DNA from: Motacilla alba alba
Taxonomy: Eukaryota; Chordata; Aves; Passeriformes; Motacillidae
Reading direction: 5' to 3'
NCBI RefSeq assembly: GCF_015832195.1
Contig: NC_052018.1
Location: 32,392,115-32,456,114, forward strand
Length of the DNA stretch: 64,000 nucleotides
Part shown: in pieces, positions 50,401-61,300 of the stretch
Position numbering within the stretch: position 1 is the stretch's first letter
Layout: every line of letters begins with the position of its first letter
The notes under the pieces: model-generated
Databases searched by the model: none
Told to the model about the DNA's origin: nothing
Seen by the model: the letters and a program-made list of their open reading frames with translations, nothing else
Translations under genes and position numbers: made by a program

Positions 50401-50594
50401 ATTTCTATAATTATTATTTATTTCTATTATATCTTTTATTCTTATTCTCTCTCTTCTTTTCAGGAATCACTGTGAAAAGCCTGGCTTTGGCCCCTTGATT
50501 ATCTCTCTGTAGTCAAAGAATTGGTGGTGGGATTGTTGGTTTTTTACAATTCTTCATGATTAGACATCTACCATGATGTTTGTGGGAACACTGG

Positions 50595-50680
50595 AAAAGT
50601 AGAATTCTTTAGCCTAATAAAGAGAAAACTTAGAGGAGCAATTAATAGAAGCTTTCAAGTACATAAAAGGTGTATTCAAA
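50595..50680 (+). mobile_element. Possible CR1 fragment, opposite orientation
   Basis: gaattctttagcctaataaa, then agagaaaacttagaggagc and agctttcaagtacataaaagg, resembles the CR1 block normally reading gagaaaaggaggctgagg...cctttcaatacttaaagg. It is diverged, and the neighbouring copy runs the other way. Confidence 0.35.
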
Positions 50681-50881
50681 TATTACATCTGATTCCAAAG
50701 TTCTGGTTCATATGCACACTGAAGCTTATAAAGTGACTTGCAGGAATCAGCACGGCAGAACAGAGTTGTCAGATGTAGCATACTCTAGCTGAACTCCAGC
50801 TTAAAAAGGATTGGTTTAAAGTACAGACAGAACTAAGTCATGCATTACTCTCTGTCAGAAACTTGATCTTTCAGCTGAAAT

Positions 50882-50902
50882 AAAAAAAAAAAAAAAAAAA
50901 AA
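50882..50902 (+). repeat. A21 homopolymer
   Basis: Twenty-one A residues followed by an AG-rich stretch. It could be a retrocopy tail, but no parent sequence is recognised upstream. Confidence 0.95.
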
Positions 50903-52131
50903 GAAGAAAGCAGAAAGTAGTTTGAGGTATTTGTTCTGTTTAATCCATACTTTTTAGAAGAGATAAAAACGGAATGAGAATAAGGTCTTTTCAGAGAAAA
51001 TATCCGAACTTCTTACTCATATTTGGCATCCTCATGTTTTAGGGGGAAAGTGAGGCTGGAAAAGAAGACTTCTCTGTCTACTGAACAGGCTATTCAAGAG
51101 TGGTAGCATTTGTGTAATTCTTTTTTCTTGCTGCACTCCTGAGAGGAACAGAAGTAATTCATCTCTGTAGCAGTACACTCGATTCCCAGATGTCCACATT
51201 GAAAGTGTATTTAATTTCTCATTTCAGACTTCAACTGAGTAGTCTAATATTTTGGCTGACACTGTTTTCCTATAGAAGTGAAAACCACCACTTCTCCTTT
51301 TAACCTTTGCAGCTAGCATAGAAGTAAAATATGAAAAACCCCAGGTCAGTAGACAATAACTTGGGTAATAGATTTCTACTCCACTCAGAATTTCCATTTC
51401 TTCTTCTCAATTGCATCACCATGTCTTACTAGACTTCACTACAAGTTAACATTGAATTTACATAAAAATAAAAGTTTCTGCCATAAGTAATTCTGAATTT
51501 AAATTAAATTTAACATAGCAGTATGCCAAAGCTAGAAGACCAGTTATAAGAGCAGATGACATAAGAAAAACTGGGTTTTTTTCAGATTTTTAGAATTAAA
51601 TATTGTTTAATTTGGGAGTTAATGTCCAGAGGGAAGATATGATATACTATGTACATGTTTAGAATAAAAACCCACCAGTTTTGCGAGATTAAAATTACTT
51701 AAAATGACATTTTAAATTCTGCAGGGTGGACCTTCTACTCTCATTAAATTTCTTGAAAATGCATATGCCAAACCATGCCTTACTGAAGGATTGTTCACTT
51801 TTGTGATATTTTAGGTAATTTCTCAAGCATTCTTTTCTCTAATGCTCTGTGAGACTGCCATTCAAAAACTGTGTGGTGATTCTCATTTCCTTTTGTCAGC
51901 AGTGGCTCAAGACAGATGTAACATTTTTTTATGTAGCACTTCTGTTCTTTTCAATATAGTTTCTGCTTCATCATGTATTGGTTTGCCTTGGCCAAGAAAG
52001 TTTCACTGATTATGCTTTTTTGTTGTGTCATGTTGTCATCAACCACCAACCTCCATCTACAGTGGCTGAACACAACCACTGTGTTATGCATGTTTCGCCA
52101 AAGAACATCTCAGGAAAATGAGACTAAACTC

Positions 52132-52197
52132 AAAAAAAAAAAAAAAAAAAAGAAAAAAACAAAACCAAAAAAAAAAAAAAAAAACTCCCCAAAAAAA
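52132..52197 (+). repeat. A-rich tract (A20, then broken A runs)
   Basis: A20 (52132-52151) continues through interrupted A runs to 52197. The lysine-rich open frame across it is an artefact of the tract. Confidence 0.93.
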
Positions 52198-54997
52198 CCT
52201 CTGCACAAGCAGCTTTTTGGAGTTTTTATCTGACTGAAAAGGGCTAGAGGCCATGAGTCTTCAGCTCCTTGTCTGGAATGTGTCATACTTCTGAGCGCCA
52301 GCCAAGTTCCAAGTCCTGAGAGACCCTGAGAGGCCACTTGCTTAATAACTTAGCATCAGGACCCCCTTCAGTTTCTCTGAGTAACCCTCTAGCCTGAGCT
52401 TTTTCAGCATAGTCCCATGAATTCCCAAATCCCATGGCCTGAGGATGTTTTATCTATATTGTTCTTTTGCTGTCTGGCAGCCTTCCCCCTTCTGGGGACT
52501 CCTTCAAGACATAAGGGACTCTGAGAGCCCATTTTTCCATCCCTTGGCAAGGTTAACATTGCATCTGATTTTTAAATGTCTTTCTATTTTTGGTAGTATC
52601 ATCAGGTAGGGAAAAAAGGTTCGAGTTCTGTTGTTCATCCTTTCTCTGCAAATACATGGATTCCCTGCAGTTTCTGAGATTTATCTAATTCAGAGGGCTA
52701 ATCTACCTGTATTCTATTGAGAACTTCTTATCCCAAAAGTGGACTCATTCTTCAGCACCTCCTTTGTAAAAAGCATATTGCTTTTCACCACGGAAATCAG
52801 TCCCCAAGATTGTTTCTGCTGGTAATTGGGAAAACTAAATGTAGGATTATCTCCTGCTAGAGGTTCTTAAACTAGATAAATGAGTTATGTCAAGGTCCAA
52901 TATACGACTAGCAGGATGAGGGCTATCCTCAGCACTCCCTGGAATTCAATAAAAGCTGTTTCCATTAAGAGATAGCCATGGGTATTTGTGATACAGGAGG
53001 TGTATTACTGACACATACCAAGATGATGCTTCCACCCAAGTGCAGTTTATCAGGCATTATAGTCCCTCAGGACCTTGGGTGACCTACTTTGTAGATTTCT
53101 TGAGGTTCAGCTCTGAGCCTGACGCCTACAAGCAATGACTCCAAGGTACAACAAAACAGTTATTTGGCGCATTCATGGCTCATATGCCCTCCTGTGCTTT
53201 TCTTTACAGACTTTTAAAAAACTGAATTGTACTTGAATGCATATTAGAGCATTCACAGCGGGGCCACAGTCGTGTGTGTCTCTATGGACTGCTCCAGTAG
53301 TAATATATTTCTCAACTCTGATTCAAGGGGGCAGCAATTTTGATAGACAATAAGAAGGCAGTCTGAGTGAGGTTATATTTTGCAGTGTAAATTCCTAAGC
53401 AATAATTGCAGTAAATTTCCCATCAACATCTATGAAGCTGTCTGATGCTTTTTTTAGACAGTGTATCTCTGGGTTCTCTTCCATTAATCATGTCTGGGTT
53501 TTGGCCCACACTCTTTCCCAGTAGAATTTAGACTGGTAAAGAGTTGGCCAATCTTCATCTCAGCCTCTGGATCCTCTCTTGCCTTAGTCTTTAGGCTAGT
53601 GCCTTCTTTTCTCACTTTCTTGGCCTAGACTCCTGCTTGATCGTGCATCTCCTATGTTCTTACCTCTTCTGGCTCCACTCTCATCTTGTCCTCAAGGTCT
53701 TCCTCCTATTTGTACCTAACAACTCCCATGAAGAAGAACACTGTTCAAGCAAGATCTCAGATCTTAAGCATCTAATTTTCCTGTTCTTTTATTGGTTTGA
53801 GGTTTTTTTTATAAATTTATGTTGGCTATTATCTAAATTCATGTAGTTAAGATGAAATAATTGTGCCAGAGTTGTTAATTTTTCGGTAGTTACTTCTATT
53901 TTTTAAGGCTTCTGTTAATTTCTGTGAAGGAAGCAGGACAAAAAAAATTATTTTAGCTGCAGTGAGATTTTTAGCATTTGAAGGAAGAGAAAGCACTTAA
54001 ATCTCACTATTTCCCTGCAATTAGCGGCCCTTTTGGGTGAACTCCCTGAGTAAAAGAGCTACATTAAGAATGAACATTCAAGTTTTTTTACTATTAAGTC
54101 AAGGCCATAGTAGCTGACAGGGTATTAGTTATTGGACAGAAAGGAGACAGACAGGTTTTTGGCTTTTATGTTTTCTGAAGCAAGGGATGTAATACATCTT
54201 CCAGCAGTATCTCTATGCATGAATTGTCAGGGTTTTTAAAAAGACATTTTTCCCTTATGTCAGCTTCATTATTTATTCTCTGTTTTAATTCGGTGACTTG
54301 ATAATTTTCAAAATTCAGGAGCAAATTATTATTGATTCATTGGTTGATTCAGTCAGTCTTTGATTTGATATATTCACTGTTTATTTTTAATTAGCAGAAC
54401 AATTTACAGTAATTTAGCCCCAGTCATTGTTATTGTTATTCACTTCTTCCTCTAATCATAATCCCTACACAGAGAAGAGGATTGATCTTTCAAATTGCAT
54501 CGTTAACTCCAAGTTTGTCAATAAGTTGGTAAATAACTCCAGTTACTTAAGCCAATTTTTCTAAATTAATACTTCTGTGTCCCCCACAAATGAACTATAA
54601 AGTCAGCAATTAAAAGCAAATAAGGAATATTCATGTGTTTTGAGGGAAAGATATACTGTATAGGTGAATACAAAGCCGAGCAACCATGGCTCTATGTCAG
54701 TCAGGGTCTGTCAGTGCCTATTGAGTGGTGTGAGGTGTCTTGAGGAAGCTGTGGAAGCAAGATATTCCACATTTGGGCCATCCTTCAAATCAAATCATCA
54801 TGAAATAATGTCTGGGGCTCCTCTGTGGTTTCCAGCTGATTTAGCTGCATTTCAGCGCATTATTCCGAGTGCAAGCTTGCCTCTGTTCCTCTAATTTTGG
54901 TACGTTCCTCTGTTGTGACAGTGCTTCCCCACATCGTGTCTGTCATTGATTTATTTCACCTTTCATAATCTATGAGTAATACTTCTTATTCTTAAAT

Positions 54998-55075
54998 AAT
55001 CATAGAATAGTTTGGGTTGGAAGGGACTTTTAGCAAATCCTTTAACATCTAGTCTAACCCTCAAGTAAGTTTTGT
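54998..55075 (-). mobile_element. CR1 LINE 3' end fragment
   Basis: aatcatagaatagtttgggt followed by tggaagggactttta and later catctagtctaaccctc is the inverted CR1 3' terminus in nearly consensus form. It fades out after about 80 bp. Confidence 0.9.
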
Positions 55076-58000
55076 CCAGAAAGCAACCTTCAGAGGAAAT
55101 CCTCATCTGTCCTTTTAGTCCAACTGCAATGATTTTCTTCCATCCAGCTGTTGATGCCTTATTTGGATTGCACACAACTGTACTTCTTTTACTACATGGA
55201 TTTAAAAAATATAACATTGTTCCTAGTTCCCATTTTTCAGCAGTGATAATTAGGGAAGAGCAATGGTCAATAGATGTGGCTTTACTTTAAAGGAATACCA
55301 TAGGAACCCAACTTGATTAATACGCTAACTACTTTTTTACTGTTATTATGCAAGGACATACTGTTATTATGCAAGGACAAGTTTATGATTTCTGAAAAAT
55401 GCTGAATTGCTTTTTTTTTTTCTTTCCCTCTGAGAAAAGTAATAAACCCCGAGATCTGGCCTGACTCAAAACTGAGCACTGAAAAAAATTCTGTCATGTT
55501 CTCTAGGCATATTATTCCTGACTTATTGGAAACATTCGGGTAAAATATTTTGACTTATGGCCTTTCCATGGTAGATTTACTGAATGCATAAAAATTCAGT
55601 GAAATTGAATAGGATTTTCATTAAATTATGCATGCAAAACATTTTGGTATGAGTGAGAGATCACAATTCTAATTTTATTTTAATGTGTTCTTTTATTCTT
55701 TACTATTGCATCAATTGTGCAGCCTTTTTCACCCCTGATGTCTTCTTGTTAATATTTCAATCACACTTCAATGTGTTCGGAAAAACAGGGGAATTTTAAG
55801 CACTGGGATTTTTGTGTCACATTTGGTGGATTGTAAACCTGTTATAGGAGAGTGTGCATCTAGAAGTAACAATAAATTTCACGTTTTGTGTGAAATAAGA
55901 AACAAGAGGTACATCTTGCCTCCTCTTAGCATCATCTGGTGATGAGGTATTTTAAGCAAAGCTCTGATCATTAATGTTAAGAAGGGCCAAACCTGTCCTT
56001 CTCATTACCAGTCAGCACGATGTGCCTACAGAGAAAATGAGATACTGCAACTCCTCAAGGGCCCCAGAAAGTTAAAAAAAATTTAATACTAAACACCAAA
56101 AATGCCCGTAGGATTGGAGAATAAGATCTCCAATAGGCTGAAATCAAAAATCTTGCCTGGAGAAAGGAAGGGATGCTCTGGTGCAGGGTATTCCGTAAGG
56201 ACAGGAGTGGTTATTTACTCGGAGAGAATATGGAAATGTTTTCTGGAGGCATTGTAGGGCGTTAAGTTTCTCTATTAATGTGATGGTTGAGGGATTTGGA
56301 ATAAATTTTTCATAAACGTACACTAGTGTTTCGAAAGCTTGCAATAGATTATATGGTTTAAACTGTATTTAAATAGCATAAAATTTGCTCCTACTAGGCG
56401 GGGTTTGAAATAACTTTACATGGTTAAGATCACGTAACAAAGATAACTTTAATTTTTTTTATGGTCCCAAAACTAACATCTGAATTTTAAAACTGGATCT
56501 AAATTTAAGTTTTAATGGTTTAGAAGTGGTAATCAAGCCATATGTTCATTTATAAATTCTAATTCCTCTGGGCATTGCTGGGAAACACTAGTTAAGCAGT
56601 GATTTTCTTTTTTTGTGATAATATTGAAATAGGTTCTTGATAAAATTGAAATAGGTTACTTCTGTCTGAAGTAAGAAAAAGTTTCTTTCTCTCAAAAACT
56701 TTCTTTCCTTCCAGTCTTAGAAAAATACACCTGTCAATATCAACTTATTTCTTAATCTTTTATGTGGCAAACCTAGGGCAAATAGTAATCTTCAAAAGGT
56801 TTGGATAATTTTTGGTTCTAAGCACTTCCAGCATGTTCCACCTGGGATATGTTGTGATTATTGGAGCAAAACTCATTTCTGTTGGAACACTGACACATTT
56901 TATTTAGCAGACTTTGATAGGAGCAATTTTAATGGCAGAAATCACAAAAGCTTAACCAATTTCCCCTTCTTTCTGCAGTAAAAAGGTTTTGTAGTAGAAC
57001 AAATAAGCTTTTCTAAGTGTTCTGTACAATGTTACGCATGAAGTGCTTTAGAATGGTTGCCAAACTGGCATTAGTATTTTACAGGGAAGCCATTCTGTTT
57101 GTGAAAGGCATTGAATTAAGAGACAAAAAGAACAAAACCCTTAAATTGTGCTTCATGTAAATGTGCACATTAGGAAACATTGCAAAACAAAGCTATTGTT
57201 GTTTGTGTCCCTTGCAAGAGCCACATGGATTTTGTGACTGATGTCAGAAACTGCAGTGATGCAGGAGTTCAGAATTGGATAGACCGGTATCTGAAGAGTA
57301 GTTTAATAATCTCTATTACTTCAGAAATCATTTCACAATTAATGATACAACTATATGCACTCTTCTAGGGAATGGTATCTATGGTATGCTTTTCACGTGG
57401 AAAACTGTCTTGTTGCTGAGTCAATAGGGTGAATACCATGGGAAGAGGGGGAAAAACTCCAAACACACCCAACCCCCAAACCTTTCTATATAATGCAGAA
57501 TCTCAACATATATTTCTGTCTTTGTTACATTCCAACAGTATATACATATAAGTATACTTTTTTTTAATCACCATATTCTTAATTATTTCCACTAAGTTAA
57601 TTATGGGATTTTCAGTAGGGAAACTAATTTATTCTCTCAATTTCACTTACCCTTACTTCATCATCCCAGGAAATTGTATAATTTTGCCATTTTGATGTAA
57701 GATTAAACAAAATCAATCTTACAAAGGAAATCAAATAAACATTATGACTTTATTTCAAAACTTTCAGTACAGTTGTTTCAGAATTCCTAATTACTGTAGC
57801 CCTATTTTATTAGTCTTAGTTTTCTAGTGACTGTATTTGCAAATTTCAGATGCTATAATTTAACCAAGTCAGTGTTTTGTCTGTGACTTAGTGGCATGTA
57901 TCAATAGATATTTCTTTTTCTGTTTGTCTGTTATCATTTATGCCTCTGTGGAAACTGTGTTTTAAAAATGGAGAAGAGTTGATTTTTGGAGACAGTGGAG

Positions 58001-58145
58001 ATGATAGTGCTGCAGCAAATTTGTTGGAAAATTAAACTGGATGTGGCTTTGGCCTATAATGAACTTATGGAGGCAGCAGCACCTGCAACTAACTGCAAAT
58101 TTCTCTTCCAGACCTTTTCAAGGCCCAGAAGCCACAGCAAATCAA
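55076..58145. other. Intergenic, no gene seen
   Basis: Unique AT-rich DNA with the 21-bp duplication and a short direct repeat (ATTGAAATAGGTT, twice, at about 56624-56657). No coding or RNA gene recognised. Confidence 0.55.
55338..55379 (+). repeat. 21-bp perfect tandem duplication
   Basis: The unit TACTGTTATTATGCAAGG plus ACA occurs twice in tandem with no mismatch. This is a recent duplication. Confidence 0.97.
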
Positions 58146-58320
58146 GGAATCATTTAGACCAGAAAAGACCATTAAGATCAAGACAACCATAAGCCGGACA
58201 CCGCCAAGTCCGCCACTAAACCATTCCCTGAGCACCATGGTCTGCATGTCTTCTAAATACCTGCAGGGATGGTCCTGAACCATTTCCCTGGGCAGGCTGT
58301 TGCAGTGCTTGACATCACTG
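58146..58320 (-). mobile_element. CR1 LINE 3' fragment
   Basis: In reverse orientation: aatcatttagaccagaaaag and accattaagatcaagacaac, then accgccaagtccgccactaa, atacctgcagggatggtcc, and ccatttccctgggcaggctg. This is the same order as the inverted CR1 3' region. The 133-codon open frame at 58300-58701 starts in this fragment and has no recognisable domain. Confidence 0.88.
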
Positions 58321-61300
58321 CTAGCTACCATCTTTTTTAGACAAGAAAAAGATATAAAGAACCAGCTGTTGATGGATGGTAGAGAAAAAGAGGTCACAGG
58401 CTGTCATGTACTGATTTGCCATGCACCCTTCTGCTGCTCTTGCTGCTGGCTCCTTGCCCCCAGCAGAGGAGGGCAGTGGGGTGCCAGGCCCACCAACCCT
58501 CCCTTGAACCCCTGCTGCTGCTCTGCCAGGGCTTGCCCTACGTGGCATCTGATGGGGAGAGAGGGGAAATTGAATTTTCTGCGCTGTGAATTTTCTACGC
58601 TATACAGGCTTTGCAATGTATCTGAACAGACTTCTGTAAAGTATCTCCAGAGTCTGCCAGTGAGTCACAGGAGGGAGTTCAATTGTACATGGCTAAAATG
58701 AGTCCAGTGTTTCTCTGAGCTGGGGCATTTTGTCCTTATGTGACACATTAGAGAGAGAAACACAACCAGGTAATAATTCCATACAGGCAGAGCTATTGTT
58801 CAGAAATTATGTCTCACCATTTCCGTTTTATCCTTTAAACAAAATCCAAGGAACAACCAAAAAAATAAATTTCCTCTCCCACAGGATAAACCAATGTGCT
58901 TTTAAAAATATTACTAAAATCTATTTGTCCTCTTAAAATACAGAGTAAAACTGCAATACTTTCACCAACAGGATTTTACAACTCAGTTTCCTTGGATAGT
59001 ATTTTTTTTTCTTTTTATTCTAATTGTGTCTGCACAGAAGTCAATCTCTGTATGTGACACTTGTTTTGTTTCCTAAATCATAAGAATTCATTGTTTAATT
59101 ACAGAAATACTATCCTATGTGGCAGTGGAAACTGAGATTCAATATCAAGCATGCATGCAAATTACAGTGAACTGTGCATGCACAAGAGCTCACCTAGTTA
59201 TGTTGGAGAGTTACTGCCATATTTTGTAGGTGAAAAAAATCACTGTGCTTTAGAAGACCCACTTTATGTTTATTGCATGTTCCAAACTCTCACTAAAACT
59301 CTCAATAAAGAGGCAAATTGGTTAAGAAATGACCATTGGACCCCAGGGACTTTTGCGCTGGCTCTCTGGTGAGTTTTAAAATTATACTGGGTACACCACA
59401 TAGTGTATCATGGAAGTCTAGTAAGGTAAAGAGAGCTTGCATTTCTGTAAAATTGAAGAGCTGCTACAGAGAAATAGATTTTCCTGAGCTGAAAAGGCTA
59501 GTGTTTTGTTTTTTGTGGTTTTTTGTGGTTTTTTTTTTTCATTTAATTTTGTTTGGTTTGGTTGGGGTTTTCTTGTTTGTTTGTTTTGTCTGCAGAAGTT
59601 TGTAGAATTCATACAGGTTTTCTATGTGAGTGTCCCTTGTTCCAGCATAATTTTATATTCATATCATTATGGTAGCCATAGTGAGAGGATTTACTATCCC
59701 ATGCTATGATTTTTCATTCTGGTTAATGAGGAATAGAAAATCAGACAAAATTATCTGAGCAATGAGAAGAAAGTATGTGTTGTGTTAGTGACATATTGCC
59801 CTTGTGTTGTGTGTGTAGAGCAGCATACTATGCCAGCAGAAAGGTTCTGGCAGTATAGGGACACAGCAAGGAGCAGAACAGTAGGATGGAATTTAACAGC
59901 TTTTCAGTCAGTGGTGGAAACTTTCAGGAATAAGCTAGTGAGAGTGGACCTGCATGAGCAGAAACAAAAGGGAAAGTAAAAAGTGCTTCAGTATCAAAGG
60001 CTACATTGTAAAGCAGGCTTCTAATGCTAACCAGAGGTTCAAATGAGGAGAAAAATCTTCAGGATATACAGGATGGTGCAAATAGAGAAGAGGGAGGGGA
60101 GGGCAAGAGCAGAGGTGTAGAATAAGCATGGAGGAGAATGTAGAAGGAAGGTCAGAAAGTTCTACTGGAGATTCTTAAGAGAGGGAGGAAAAGTTTTAAT
60201 TTGATTTTAAAATACCACAAAGGCTAAGGAAAGTGATTGATAAAGTGCAGTTTCCAGAATATAAAATATATGCCACCTGACATGTGGGGCGTACTTACTG
60301 CAAAGACAGACAGATGAAGAGCAACAGTCAAGACAAGAGGACTTCAGGTCTGAAAGTGTTCCAGGAGATGGTTAAAGCAGATGATGGGAATGCAGGAATC
60401 AATTGTAGTAAGGTTTCAAGGATGTAGATAGGCTTTCTCACAGCAAAAATCACATGAAGGAAAGGCATATATTAGCTATGAAAGCCTGTCAATGTTTCTC
60501 CAATAATGGAGCTCTAAGAAGAAAGTCAGAGCCTGAAATTCAGTACCTAATCAAGGTGCCCAGCAAAGAAAATGTTATAATAATATCCTGTGACTGACTA
60601 GCTTTCTAGTTTATCTGGTTGAGATGCATAAGCAAGAACAAAGTTTAGTTGGGAAGGAGATAGAATAAATCAGCCTTTAGAAGATAAAATTAAAGCTCTC
60701 TTGTTTCTGTAAGTTCCTGCCACTAGATAGATTTAGGCCTAGATTTAGATAGTTCACTCCCAAATGTAGTGCAAGGGCAACAGAGTTTTAAAATTTAAGC
60801 AGGTGAGGTATGGAGTCACCTAGAGTTAGAGGAAAGCACAGCTGGATAAAACAAGGAGATGGTGTAAATAAATATCTGGAGGCCCAGTGCTGCTGACCCA
60901 TTCATCACTTTGAGATACATGGCTTGAACACTGTCTTCATCCTATGTGCTCTTTTTTCAAAGAACTGAGGAGGGATCCCTCATATGCATGAAAGCTATTC
61001 TACCCCAACACCAGCCAAACTTCAAACTTCTGCCATGCTAGATAACGCTCTCTCAGCTGTGGAGTTTGAGGTCTCTTTTTTATTATCTTTTAAGTTTCAT
61101 GCAGAATAATTGGAACAGAACAAGAATTCAGATTTTCCCACAGGATGTTTAATTTGTCCAGCCCCTTTTACTATCCCTCCCCAGTGTTCTGGTTGCTAAG
61201 TTTTTCCACTCTCAGCAGCATGAGTAATTTTTTTTATCTTTTGTCTTGCACTTTAAAGAGAGTCTTTTCTCCATGTGTCTGGAGTAGGTGCTAAAGGCAA

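Larger units (their letters stand above)
50401..54997. other. Intergenic, no gene seen
   Basis: Apart from the possible CR1 piece and the A-rich tracts, this is unique sequence. The block at about 52240-53620 is less AT-rich but shows no frame resembling a known protein. The block at about 54230-54480 is AT-rich with many TAAT-type cores. Confidence 0.5.

Noticed and set aside
58300..58701. Longest open frame in the window, 133 codons on + strand
   Set aside because: It starts inside a reversed CR1 fragment, continues through a GC-richer patch with no recognisable domain, and has no splice or promoter context.
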